A DNA stretch of 15,668 bases from Bacteroidota bacterium (GCA_023433225.1 JAEZDQ010000083.1:1-15668), one strand, 5' to 3'. Counted from the stretch's first letter, positions 1 through 7,580 are shown. The notes: generated by a model from the letters alone, not told the origin. Made by a program: numbers and translations.

Positions 1-59
1 ACACACCTCGCGGCACCAGATCCTAAGTCTGGCGTGTCTACCAATTTCACCACACCCGC
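1..59 (-). tRNA. tRNA-Leu (anticodon UAG), 3' part cut by window edge
   Basis: Read on the minus strand, the sequence from 59 downward begins GCGGGTGTGGTGAAATTGG, a typical bacterial tRNA-Leu acceptor and D-arm, and continues with GTAGACACGCC. The anticodon arm follows as stem CCAGA, loop CTTAGGA, stem TCTGG, giving anticodon TAG (reads CUA and other CUN leucine codons). After it come GTGCCGCGAGG and the start of the long variable arm, as expected for a class II tRNA. The T-arm and 3' acceptor strand lie outside the window, so the 3' end and a CCA tail cannot be judged. Confidence 0.93.
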
Positions 60-81
60 AAACCCCGATGATTCGGGAGTG

Positions 82-89
82 CAAATATA
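82..89 (-). promoter_or_regulatory. Candidate -7 promoter box for the tRNA-Leu gene
   Basis: On the minus strand this reads TATATTTG, a perfect match to the Bacteroidota -7 consensus TAnnTTTG, 22 nt before the mature tRNA 5' end. No convincing -33 TTTG is seen about 20 nt further upstream. Between the box and the tRNA there is a small GC hairpin (stem 64-68 with 73-77, four-base loop) that would sit in the precursor leader. The box match is observed; the promoter role is inferred. Confidence 0.45.
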
Positions 90-140
90 CATTAAAAATC
101 GTTTTACCATTTATTTTTTTCTAATTCTTCTACGCCCAAA

Positions 141-172
141 ATTGTTTGATTCTTTGAATTCCTTTACTTTTG
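141..172 (+). promoter_or_regulatory. Candidate promoter of the DUF3127 gene
   Basis: A perfect Bacteroidota -7 box TACTTTTG lies at 165-172, with ATTG at 141-144, which is 20 nt upstream and fits the -33 TTTG element. This would start transcription near 178-180 and leave a leader of about 14 nt before the ATG at 193. There is no Shine-Dalgarno sequence, only an A/T-rich leader, as is common in this phylum. Confidence 0.5.
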
Positions 173-192
173 TATAAAAACAATTTTAAATT

Positions 193-558
193 ATGGAAAT
201 CAGCGGAAGAATTAAGAAGATGTTTGAAACACAGACGTTTGCAAGTGGGTTCCGAAAAAAGGAAATCGTTGTTACAACGCAAGAACAATATCCACAAGAT
301 ATTTTAATTGAATTTACCCAAGACAAGATAGATTTATTAAATCCCGTTTCAGAAGGTGATGAAGTGAAAATTTCAATCAATATCAGAGGCAGAGAATGGA
401 TCAATCCGGAAGGCGTTGCCAAATATTTCAATAGCATCAATGGATGGAGATTGGAAAAAGCGGGTGTAACACCGTCTATCAATGAATATGCTGATTTACC
501 TACTGTTCCCAAGAATGACTTTGAAGGTTCCGATGGACCTGATGATTTGCCATTTTAA
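193..558 (+). CDS. DUF3127 family protein with SSB-like acidic C-terminal tip
   Basis: This 121-residue protein resembles the DUF3127 family, small proteins found in Bacteroidota and their phages. It has an alternating beta pattern: residues 1-12 (MEISGRIKKMFE), 23-30 (KEIVVTTQ), 34-50 and a charged strand at 57-69 (DEVKISINIRGREW), then a short helix-like segment (PEGVAKYFNSINGW). This looks like a small OB-fold-like barrel. The tail from about residue 95 is low in structure and ends GSDGPDDLPF, very like the partner-binding tip of single-stranded-DNA-binding protein (acidic residues, then I/L-P-F). No signal peptide or membrane segment is present, so it should be cytoplasmic. The start at 193 fits the promoter and the first conserved strand. 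Its stop is followed directly, in the same frame, by a decayed HEAT-like gene. The family assignment is from recognition of the sequence pattern; a role in DNA metabolism is inferred. Confidence 0.85.
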   Translation: MEISGRIKKMFETQTFASGFRKKEIVVTTQEQYPQDILIEFTQDKIDLLNPVSEGDEVKISINIRGREWINPEGVAKYFNSINGWRLEKAGVTPSINEYADLPTVPKNDFEGSDGPDDLPF

Positions 559-1102
559 ATAGATGTTTACAAACAGTTAGAAAAAGAACACAGCAAAGAA
601 AATTCGCTCAAGATTGTTTCTTATATAGGAAACGATTTTGAGCGTTTTCGTGAATTAATGGATTGTTTCTTTGCGAAAACCGGTGATTACCGTGTGCCGC
701 AACGAGCTGCTTACACTGTTTCCCTGAGTTTCGACAGGCAACCGGAACTGATTCTTCCTTATCGGGAAAAGTTAATTCAAGCACTTCAAAATCCTGAATT
801 GAAGCCAGGGTTGAAACGCAATATTTTGCGGGTTTTACAATTGACCGAAATACCGGAAATCTCTTGGGTATAGTGTATAAAACCGTTTGGGGATTTATGG
901 AAAACCCGAAAGAAGAAATTGCCATCCGTGCATTTTCGATGACTGTATTGTATCAGATTTCCCAAAAATTCCCGGAACTCAAAACGGAACTTCATTTGCT
1001 GATTTGTCTGTTTTGGAAGAAGCCCGGCCGTCGCCCGGCATCCAATCGAGAGGCAGATATATTTTGAGAAAATTGGACAGCAAATTAGCCGGAATTTCCT
1101 AA
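559..1102 (+). pseudogene. Decayed HEAT-repeat-like gene: start codon lost, two frameshifts
   Basis: Three overlapping pieces join into one protein of about 180 residues. Piece one (559-873, ending EIPEISWV) begins with ATA directly after the DUF3127 stop and has no ATG before 658. Piece two continues one frame lower from about 860 (LGIVYKTVWGFMENPKEE to about residue LLI near 1004). Piece three is one frame lower again (from about 1005 to the TAA at 1100-1102, ending LDSKLAGIS). Both shifts fit a one-base deletion. The helical, leucine-rich pattern (RAAYTVSLSFDRQPELI, then AIRAFSMTVLYQISQ, then SRGRYILRKL) resembles ARM/HEAT-like proteins of about 190 residues found in Flavobacteriia, some annotated near or as purB-related. 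An ancestral TAAATG stop-start mutated to TAAATA would explain the missing start. Sequencing error in a draft assembly is the main alternative. Function unknown. Confidence 0.75.
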
Positions 1103-1156
1103 GTTCTAAAAAAATGATAAATTGCAACATTTTACTTTAACAATAGCGGCGGGCAT

Positions 1157-1174
1157 TTGGCACTGACTTTGTAA
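1157..1174 (+). promoter_or_regulatory. Candidate sigma-54 (RpoN) promoter upstream of the DUF6702-like gene
   Basis: TTGGCACTGACTTTGTA matches the sigma-54 pattern TGGCAC-N5-TTGC well: the -24 GG is at 1159-1160 and the -12 dinucleotide at 1171-1172 is GT instead of GC, with the required ten bases between. A start about 12 nt downstream would give a leader of roughly 15 nt before the ATG at 1199. The same bases include TGACTTTG, one mismatch from the housekeeping -7 box, but no -33 partner is visible, so sigma-54 explains the site better. Confidence 0.5.
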
Positions 1175-1198
1175 AAGAGATTTTTAAACAACTTAAAA

Positions 1199-1666
1199 AT
1201 GAAAAAGTTATCGATAATATTGACCTTACTTGTTTTTGGGTTTTGCGCCCAATCCTTTGCGCAGGATTTTCATGCTTCCACCACCAAGGTGGAATTAGAA
1301 GCGGGGTCGCTTACATTAACAGCGAAGTTTTTTACTTCTGATTTGGAAAAAGCCGTGGGAGCTTCTACCGCTTCGAAAGCGGACTTTGATGCCAAAGCTA
1401 AAAATTATTCTTCCTCCAGATTAACCGTCAAAATTAATGGTGCGCCGGTTACATTGACTTACGTAGGTTCACAAACTATGGATAAATCTACCCGAATTTA
1501 CCTGAAAGCGGAAAATGTTTCCAATGTAAACGATATTGAAATCAGAAATGCCATGTTGGTCGAATTGTTCCCGGATCAGCAAAACTTGGTTACTTTTGAT
1601 ATAAACGGTGTAAGGAAAAGCTTTACCGCGAAAAAGGGAAGTGAATCGGGTAAAGTATCTTTCTAA
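1199..1666 (+). CDS. Secreted/periplasmic protein, DUF6702-like, unknown function
   Basis: This is a 155-residue protein with a clear Sec signal peptide: MKKL, a hydrophobic core to about residue 17, and likely cleavage after SFA (residues 19-21) before QDFHAS. The mature part is beta-rich. Its opening, HASTTKVELEAGSLTLTAKF followed by FTSDLEKAVG, matches the pattern of DUF6702-type proteins of Bacteroidota (a His near the mature N-terminus, then two strands, then a D-L-E-x-A-hydrophobic segment). Residues 75-150 contain further strand pairs and end in a basic, glycine-rich stretch. There is no lipobox, so it is probably soluble in the periplasm or exported. It stands alone, 96 nt after the decayed gene, and ends one base from the aroA stop (convergent). 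A candidate sigma-54 promoter precedes it. The family call is moderately sure; no biochemical role is known to me. Confidence 0.8.
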   Translation: MKKLSIILTLLVFGFCAQSFAQDFHASTTKVELEAGSLTLTAKFFTSDLEKAVGASTASKADFDAKAKNYSSSRLTVKINGAPVTLTYVGSQTMDKSTRIYLKAENVSNVNDIEIRNAMLVELFPDQQNLVTFDINGVRKSFTAKKGSESGKVSF

Positions 1667-1667
1667 G

Positions 1668-2882
1668 TCAAAACAATTTTTCCAAATCATTCCAAAAACC
1701 CGGATAAGATTTTTGGGTTACCTGCGGGTTTTCTATTTCTAAATCCATCAACAAACACAAGGGCGCAAAAGCCATTGCCATCCGGTGGTCATCATAGGTT
1801 TGAATCACAGGTTTTTCTTGGATTTCTTTAAAACCGATTATTTCCAAAGAGTCTGAGGTTGTTTCTGCAATTGTTCCAATTTTAGCCAACTCACTTCTTA
1901 GTGCGGCCAAACGGTCGGTTTCTTTGATGGCCAAGGTTCCTAAACCAGTCAATTTACATTTCATTCTCAGTCCGCCACAGGTTACGGCTATGGTTGGGGC
2001 AAGGTCGGGCGTGCCGTTCAAATTGAGTTCCAAACTGTCGGGAAGTGAATCCGCTTTTTTGGTCAAGTAAATTTGAGTGCCTTGAAACCGGGTTTCCACT
2101 CCAAAGTATTTTGCATAAATCTCTTTTACGCGAGAATCCCCTTGCCAACTATTTGGTATAAAATGGTTTAGTCTGATTTTCGCATCTTCAGAAAGTGCTG
2201 CCAAGGAATAAAAATAAGAAGCCGAACTCCAGTCCGATTCCACCCAGATCGTTTGTGGCTCAATGGTTCTTTTAGGATGTATTTTGATTTGATTGCCCGT
2301 TGCTTCGACTTGAATTCCCAATTTCTTCAACCATTCAATAGACATGGTCAGGTATGGTAATGAAGTGATGTTTCCATTGAGTTGAATGGTCAAACCGTTT
2401 TCTATACTGGGCGCAATCAACAATAAGGCTGTAACAAACTGGCTGCTGACTCCCGCGTCCAATTCGACAAAGTCCCGGTTTAATTTTTTTCCCCGAATCT
2501 GGATGGGCGGATACTCTTCATTTTCCAAATAGGTAATATCCGCGCCGGTTTGATTGAGTGCTTCTACCAAAATCCCGATGGGGCGTTGTTTCATCCTTTC
2601 GGAACCGGTCAGGATGATTTCCCTGTTTTCTTGGATGGCGAAAAAGGCAGTGAGGAAACGCATGGCAGTTCCTGCGTGGCCAACGTCAATGGTATTTCCG
2701 GTTTGGGAAAATGCTTGTCGCAACGTCTGGGTGTCTTCAGAATCCGACAGGTTTTTGATTTCCAATGGCAAGCCATACAATTGGTTTAAAATCAAAAGAC
2801 GGTTAGTTTCACTTTTGGAACCGCTTATGGTAATTTCACCTTTCGGGAAAGAAGATTTTTTGTTTAGAAGTTTACGTTCCAT
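1668..2882 (-). CDS. aroA: 3-phosphoshikimate 1-carboxyvinyltransferase (EPSP synthase)
   Basis: It transfers the enolpyruvyl group of PEP to shikimate-3-phosphate, the sixth step of the shikimate pathway, in the cytoplasm. At 404 residues it is a little shorter than the usual 425-440. Substrate-binding motifs are present in order: SGSKSETNR (20-28), GHAGTAMRFLTA (68-79), GSERMKQRP (93-101), VSSQF (145-149), ESDWSSASYF (215-224), catalytic Asp in TPDLAPTIAV (291-300), KETDR (320-324) and DDHRMAMAF (364-372), with the C-terminal YPGFW. The Pro normally following Arg in AGTAMRP is Phe76, and the usual GDASSASYF reads SDWSSASYF; both are, to my knowledge, common in Bacteroidota. It is the last gene of the minus-strand run, 38 nt after the mazG-like gene, and shares the pathway with the DAHP synthase that opens the run. 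It is convergent with the DUF6702-like gene. Confidence 0.96.
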   Translation of the reverse strand: MERKLLNKKSSFPKGEITISGSKSETNRLLILNQLYGLPLEIKNLSDSEDTQTLRQAFSQTGNTIDVGHAGTAMRFLTAFFAIQENREIILTGSERMKQRPIGILVEALNQTGADITYLENEEYPPIQIRGKKLNRDFVELDAGVSSQFVTALLLIAPSIENGLTIQLNGNITSLPYLTMSIEWLKKLGIQVEATGNQIKIHPKRTIEPQTIWVESDWSSASYFYSLAALSEDAKIRLNHFIPNSWQGDSRVKEIYAKYFGVETRFQGTQIYLTKKADSLPDSLELNLNGTPDLAPTIAVTCGGLRMKCKLTGLGTLAIKETDRLAALRSELAKIGTIAETTSDSLEIIGFKEIQEKPVIQTYDDHRMAMAFAPLCLLMDLEIENPQVTQKSYPGFWNDLEKLF

Positions 2883-2888
2883 TGGAAT

Positions 2889-2920
2889 CGAATGTACGTA
2901 ATTCGTTTTGAAATTTTCAA
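2889..2920 (-). promoter_or_regulatory. Possible internal promoter for aroA
   Basis: On the minus strand the 38-nt gap before aroA holds TTG (2918-2920), 21 nt, then TACATTCG (2889-2896), one base away from TAnnTTTG. Only 6 nt separate the box from the aroA ATG, so any transcript would have almost no leader. It could give aroA expression independent of the long operon. The match is imperfect and may be chance. Confidence 0.3.
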
Positions 2921-3250
2921 TTATTTCAACTTGTCATTGTTTTGGTGGCGTTCATGGTCGCGTTCGGCTTTCAGGTTTAATTTGTTGTAAAATGCCTTTT
3001 CCAAATCCACACCCGTTTGGTTTGCCAAGCAAAGCACGACAAAAAGCACGTCGGCCAACTCTTCGCCGAGGTCTTTTTCTTTGTCCGAATCCTTCTCAGA
3101 CTGTTCACCGTACCGTCTGGCGATGATCCGGGCTACTTCGCCGACCTCTTCGGTTAGCTGGGCCATATTGGTCAATTCGTTGAAATAGCGGACTCCATGG
3201 CTTTGAATCCAATCGTCCACCTCTTTTTGTAAATTTTGAATGCTCATCAT
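2921..3250 (-). CDS. MazG-like nucleotide pyrophosphohydrolase
   Basis: This is a single-domain protein of 109 residues. The all-alpha NTP-PPase signature EExxE...ExxD is visible: E34, E35 and E38 in LTEEVGEVAR, then E64 and D67 in LGEELADVLF, which would bind the metal ions. Proteins of this type hydrolyse (d)NTPs to the monophosphate and pyrophosphate and may clear damaged or surplus nucleotides; the substrate cannot be read from sequence. The insert between the two acidic clusters is charged (EQSEKDSDKEKD). The ATG at 3250 shares its A with the TAA of the upstream gene (TAATG), which suggests translational coupling; a second ATG three bases on (3247) is an equal choice. The C-terminus is basic and polar with no extra domain. 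Confidence 0.9.
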   Translation of the reverse strand: MMSIQNLQKEVDDWIQSHGVRYFNELTNMAQLTEEVGEVARIIARRYGEQSEKDSDKEKDLGEELADVLFVVLCLANQTGVDLEKAFYNKLNLKAERDHERHQNNDKLK

Positions 3251-5196
3251 TAAGATTTTACAAGTACAATCTGTTGGTTTTCGGCGTTGATTTGTTTGTT
3301 TTCAAGGTCTTTCATCAGTTGGTAATAACTCGCCGGAAGAATGCTTTGGTTGACTTCGTATAGCGTAACGGCTTCAATATATCCTTCTTTTTCAATAACT
3401 TTATAAATGTATCCGGCATAATTCCCTTCAATGACGAACTGATTTTCCTTTGGGAGTGATTCAACTTTATAGCCTTCAGGAATTTTAATTTTGAATAGTT
3501 TGGATTTAGACATCAATGTCCCGAATTCAAGGGGGTAATTCCGGGTATCGTATTGAAATGAACTTTGTTTTGTTTGTGAAAACAAAAGCGGGTTAATGAG
3601 GATTTTGTTTCCGATTACTTCTCCGCCCGGAATATTTTCAAATTTCAAGGAATAACGAACCATACCGGTTTCCTTGTTTTCGTCTATTTTGAAGTTTTGG
3701 GCATCGAAGCTGAAATTAGAAAGATATTCAGATTCAAAGCCTTTCGGGTCTTCGTTACGGCGCATATTATCATCCATCGCGAAATATTCGTCCCTGGTTT
3801 CCATATAATTCCCCGAAATGGTTCCGTCCGAATTGAGGGTTACACTAACGATTTCTTTGGTGTTGCTGAGTGAATTATTGGCCAATGATATTTCCTTGAC
3901 AATCCCATCGTTAAGAATACGAAACCCTCTGTAATTGAGGTCTCGTCGCGGAAGCATATTGATTTTACTCATTTTTTCGGTGGCGTCCATGATAAACAAT
4001 CCATTGTTAATTTCTACCGATGCGATGACAAAATTCAAACTGGTAATGGAAGGGATGCTATAATTGACAATCAGGTTGTTAACAGTGCTTAACACGACCG
4101 GGCTCGCATTGATGCCGGCTTTTTGCAACATGGAGACCAACATCAGGTTGATGTCCGCACTGTTGCCGGTTTTGTCTTTAAAAGTTTGACGAATGCCATT
4201 GTCCGTTGTTAAAGCGTTGAATCCGTTCCAGGTGTAATTGTTTTTGACGAAATTAAAAATCACCTGCATTTTTTCGACCGGCGAACTGATTCCGGCGGTT
4301 AAATTTTGGACGGTTTCATCCAAGAAACTATTACCCTTGAGCTGGCTTCCGAACTTCTCATGGTTCATCAGGTCTTTGCCAATCTGATCCCATGAGGTAG
4401 CGTAATTCTCTGTAATATATCCGGGATGGCTAAACATTAAAAGCTCAAACCGGACTGAAGCTTTTAAATTGTTCGGATTCAAAACAAGAGATTCTTTTTT
4501 CAAAGGTGGGATGTTCTGATAGGTGAATTCATCAATTACAGTATTGTAATTCATCCCATTGACAGGCCGAGTAATGCTTTTCTTTTTCCCTATTATTTCC
4601 CCCCTTAAGTCGTTATTATATTGGAAGAATTCAGGGTGTGAAAATTTTACTTCACTATAAATTACGGGGATTTCCGATTGGAAAAACCAACGGTCGATTT
4701 CACGGGTGAAAGGCGAAGTTATGGTGTATTTGTATTCCAACACCGAGCCGTTTTTTACATCCGAAAAAGCGAATTTCTCTATTTCCCAGTATTTATTTTT
4801 CCGCTCCTTGAATATATCTGCATTTTTGACTTTGGTCTCGGTGATTTTCCCTCCTTCCAAATTATAGGTAGTTCCTCTGAAACCGATCACTTTTTCACGG
4901 ACTGAACTGGGCGCGTACAAAGATACTTGTTGTTGCAGGAATTTGTCATTCGTATTGTCTTTGTCGTAGATTTTAATTCTTCCTTCAACTTCTCGGGTGA
5001 GTACAAATCCATTATCGCCAGGCGCAAACTCCAAGGTTACGTACATTTTCTCATATAGGATTTCAGCCGGAGATTCGGGGTCTATGGTGCTTCTTTCTTT
5101 GGTTAATTCTTCTTTGCTCACTTTCCCGAAGCGGTAGTCTTGTGCATAAGTGCTCAATACAAATAGGAAAGCTAAAATTGAACTAATGGTTTTCAT
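3250..5196 (-). CDS. DUF3857 / transglutaminase-like exported protein, catalytic triad degenerate
   Basis: This 648-residue protein has a signal peptide (MKTISSILAFLFVLSTYAQ, about 1-19), an N-terminal DUF3857-type beta domain (about 45-230), a transglutaminase-like core (about 300-425) and a C-terminal beta domain (about 430-640). At the position of the catalytic Cys the motif reads KTGNSADINLMLVSML, with Ser346 in place of Cys. The His position, seen as NHVI in the neighbouring paralogue, is Phe389 in LNFVIAS. The Asp is kept (MDATEK, D404). It is therefore probably a non-catalytic binding or scaffold protein in the periplasm, a form I recognise as recurrent in Bacteroidota. It lies 4 nt after its paralogue and overlaps the mazG-like start by one base. 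The conserved LPRRDLNYRG (415-424) fits this subgroup. The partner and ligand are unknown. Confidence 0.88.
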   Translation of the reverse strand: MKTISSILAFLFVLSTYAQDYRFGKVSKEELTKERSTIDPESPAEILYEKMYVTLEFAPGDNGFVLTREVEGRIKIYDKDNTNDKFLQQQVSLYAPSSVREKVIGFRGTTYNLEGGKITETKVKNADIFKERKNKYWEIEKFAFSDVKNGSVLEYKYTITSPFTREIDRWFFQSEIPVIYSEVKFSHPEFFQYNNDLRGEIIGKKKSITRPVNGMNYNTVIDEFTYQNIPPLKKESLVLNPNNLKASVRFELLMFSHPGYITENYATSWDQIGKDLMNHEKFGSQLKGNSFLDETVQNLTAGISSPVEKMQVIFNFVKNNYTWNGFNALTTDNGIRQTFKDKTGNSADINLMLVSMLQKAGINASPVVLSTVNNLIVNYSIPSITSLNFVIASVEINNGLFIMDATEKMSKINMLPRRDLNYRGFRILNDGIVKEISLANNSLSNTKEIVSVTLNSDGTISGNYMETRDEYFAMDDNMRRNEDPKGFESEYLSNFSFDAQNFKIDENKETGMVRYSLKFENIPGGEVIGNKILINPLLFSQTKQSSFQYDTRNYPLEFGTLMSKSKLFKIKIPEGYKVESLPKENQFVIEGNYAGYIYKVIEKEGYIEAVTLYEVNQSILPASYYQLMKDLENKQINAENQQIVLVKS

Positions 5197-5200
5197 GATT

Positions 5201-7099
5201 TTATGATTTTTCTAATAGTATTTTCGAATTGTCAAATGAAGAAATTTTTCTTCGGAATTCAACGTAATCATTGAATTTTTCTTTGGGATATTCTCCGTCT
5301 TTGACCAAAAGTTTACGTTTTACTTTCAGTGTATGGTTTTCCCCTAACGCCACATTCAATTGGTAATTTCCGAATTCTGATTCATAAAAAATGGGTTGGA
5401 AGTTTTCCGAAACTTGATAGTTAGCCGGATATTTGATTTCAAATTCCACTTCGTCAACATAGCCGTGAAGAATTTCCAAAGGATGCATCCTTTGGTCGTC
5501 TTTTTTGAGATTCGTGGTCGAAATGCCGACCGGAAGCAGGTTAAAGACAATGTTGTTGCCATAAATTTTAGCGAACTCCAAAGATTCCACATGCATCGAA
5601 GTCTCAAAATTTGCATTTTGACGGTCATTATCAAACCGGTAATTCAGAATATTCAGGTTGGGCAAATTCCCTAAAATTTCTACCAGGTTTTTCTTTTGTT
5701 CTTTTGAATTTAAATATCCAATGCCGTAAATCCAGTCATATTGTAATCCTGAATAATGTATGGACAAATTCCCGGTAAGCTTTCCGTTGGTCTGGACTTC
5801 CAAAGAACCATTGGTCGTTTGGCGGTTTTTTTCGGTAGGGAAATTTTGTGTCCGGATGATTTTGCCTCCTTGGGGTGTAACCAAAAGCGCGTTTCTGTTT
5901 TCGGTAAAAGAGCCTAAGTAATTAAAAGCGGATTTTTGGCTGGTTGTTTCCAACCAAATTTCTTCTTCCTCCAAAGGAACATATAAAATCACGTGATTTC
6001 CTTGCGCAATGCTGGCAAAATCGGGGTGGAAATCGACCCTTCTTCCGGCATATACAACCGTGTAGTAAGAGGGGATGTTCACTGCATCCAACATAGATTG
6101 CATGTAGTTTGTCAAAGCTTTACAGTCCCCGTAACTTTTGGACTCTACATAAGAAGCGGGAAAAGGCTTCAGTCCGCCAATGCCTAATTGCACACCGATG
6201 TAGCGGGTTTTGTTTTGTAAATGCTCATATAAGATGCGTACTTTTTCTTTGTCAGTTTCTGCGTCTTTTACCAAATTCTGGAAATAAGCTTTTTGTGAAT
6301 TAGAGAAATCATTCGTATCTGCCAGTAGGCCTTGGTACCATTTGCCCATGCCGTTCCAGTCTTGGAAACTACCTTTGACACCGTCCCTGATAAATTCAAC
6401 CGGTGAGAATTCCACATTGGGAAACAGGTGGCCGATGTAAGGCGTCAATTCTTCTTTTTCAAATGCAGCCCGGTTTTTAATTTCATAATGCACGACAGCT
6501 TGGGTGCTGTTTTGGGATGTAACCCCATAAGGTGCCAAATTCATTTCCTTGGAAAGGATTTGCAGGTTCATCAGGTTATTGATGGTGAAAGTTGAATTTT
6601 CGATGGCAACATTGTATTCTTTGAAAGGAAACCATTTGCCGATATAAGTGTTGGAATGATTGATGACAGATTTGAAACGAATGGTATAAGGATACTGGGT
6701 AGGCGTATAGTCAAGGTATTTTACCCGTTCATCGGTGTACATTTGTCCACCGGTTATAAAGGATTGATCCGAAAAATCTTTGGACTTGAATTTTTTGATT
6801 TCTTTTCCTTTTCCATCATAAAAGACAACTTCTAAATGGGTAATCTTAGCGGAAGGATTGTAAATTTCATAAGGGATTGCGGCTTGGTCTCCGGATTTGT
6901 CAAATACCGTTATCACCAATTCCTTGGTGTGGATGACTTTGTTCAGTGAATAGATGTCCACTGTCGTATTTTCACTTCGGATGACCGCATACGCATCTTC
7001 TTTTAATTCTGCAGGAATTTCACTGACCGCATAATTTTGACCGAGCGCAAATCCGGTTAAAAGGAGTAACAAGCCAAAAAATGAAAATAATTTCTTCAT
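5201..7099 (-). CDS. DUF3857 / transglutaminase-like exported protein, catalytic residues present
   Basis: This 632-residue protein starts with a signal peptide (MKKLFSFFGLLLLLTGFALG, about 1-20). A DUF3857 domain spans about 50-215, a papain-like transglutaminase core about 265-400 and a C-terminal beta domain about 430-625. The nucleophile is Cys326 in SYGDCKALTNYM; the His is His369 in GNHVILYVPL; the third position is Glu384 in IWLETTSQ, where Asp is more usual, though WLE is frequent in Bacteroidota members of this group. It may act as a periplasmic protease or amide-bond enzyme, but no substrate is known. It forms a tandem pair with the degenerate paralogue downstream (4-nt gap), and lies 28 nt after dtd in the same run. 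The start at 7099 is the only one giving an intact signal peptide. Confidence 0.9.
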   Translation of the reverse strand: MKKLFSFFGLLLLLTGFALGQNYAVSEIPAELKEDAYAVIRSENTTVDIYSLNKVIHTKELVITVFDKSGDQAAIPYEIYNPSAKITHLEVVFYDGKGKEIKKFKSKDFSDQSFITGGQMYTDERVKYLDYTPTQYPYTIRFKSVINHSNTYIGKWFPFKEYNVAIENSTFTINNLMNLQILSKEMNLAPYGVTSQNSTQAVVHYEIKNRAAFEKEELTPYIGHLFPNVEFSPVEFIRDGVKGSFQDWNGMGKWYQGLLADTNDFSNSQKAYFQNLVKDAETDKEKVRILYEHLQNKTRYIGVQLGIGGLKPFPASYVESKSYGDCKALTNYMQSMLDAVNIPSYYTVVYAGRRVDFHPDFASIAQGNHVILYVPLEEEEIWLETTSQKSAFNYLGSFTENRNALLVTPQGGKIIRTQNFPTEKNRQTTNGSLEVQTNGKLTGNLSIHYSGLQYDWIYGIGYLNSKEQKKNLVEILGNLPNLNILNYRFDNDRQNANFETSMHVESLEFAKIYGNNIVFNLLPVGISTTNLKKDDQRMHPLEILHGYVDEVEFEIKYPANYQVSENFQPIFYESEFGNYQLNVALGENHTLKVKRKLLVKDGEYPKEKFNDYVEFRRKISSFDNSKILLEKS

Positions 7100-7127
7100 T
7101 TTAATTCAGTTTTAGTGAGATGAAATT

Positions 7128-7580
7128 TTATTCTTTGTTTTTTGAATCGATGCAAATGGTTACCGGCCCGTCATTGAGGAGCTCCACTTTCATATCGGCT
7201 CCAAATTCGCCGGTTCGTACATGGCTAATATATTTGTTTTGCAGGACTTTTACAAATTCTACGTATTGGTTTTTAGCCAAATGAGGTGGGGATGACCTGA
7301 TGTAAGAAGGGCGGTTTCCTTTTTTGGTAGAAGCATGGAGCGTAAACTGGCTGACGACCAGCAAATCTCCGCCCACATCTTGTGCCGACAGGTTCATCAC
7401 GCCGTTTTCATCATTGAAAATCCGGAGTTGGATGATTTTATGAGCCATCCATTCGAAATCTTCTCGGCTATCGTTTTCTTCAAACCCGGCCAAAACAAGT
7501 AAGCCTTTTTCAATTTCCCCGATGGTTTTTCCCGCTACGGAAACCTTCGCGTATTTCACTCTTTGTAGTACAACCCTCAT
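7128..7580 (-). CDS. dtd: D-aminoacyl-tRNA deacylase
   Basis: This 150-residue protein has the normal length for bacterial DTD, a homodimeric cytoplasmic enzyme that removes D-amino acids (and glycine mischarged on tRNA-Ala) from tRNA. It begins MRVVLQRVKYAKVSV, the usual first strand. The two active-site motifs that meet across the dimer interface are present: SQFTLHA (77-83, consensus SQFTLxA) and NDGPVTICID (136-145, containing the GPVT chiral-selection segment and Thr). TGEFGADMKV (123-132) is also typical. It starts 11 nt after the rsgA stop, so the two are almost surely cotranscribed. No unusual residue is seen. Confidence 0.97.
   Translation of the reverse strand: MRVVLQRVKYAKVSVAGKTIGEIEKGLLVLAGFEENDSREDFEWMAHKIIQLRIFNDENGVMNLSAQDVGGDLLVVSQFTLHASTKKGNRPSYIRSSPPHLAKNQYVEFVKVLQNKYISHVRTGEFGADMKVELLNDGPVTICIDSKNKE

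Noticed and set aside
563..580. ATG at 563 as the start of the HEAT-like gene
   Set aside because: This ATG is in another frame and reaches a stop after five codons.
658..1102. Three separate small genes at 658-873, 864-1067 and 887-1102
   Set aside because: Their products join end to end into one helical protein, and the overlapping parts are out-of-frame readings of the same DNA, so one broken gene explains them better.
1164..1171. TGACTTTG as a housekeeping -7 box
   Set aside because: It has one mismatch in the most conserved base and no -33 partner, and the same bases fit a sigma-54 site better.
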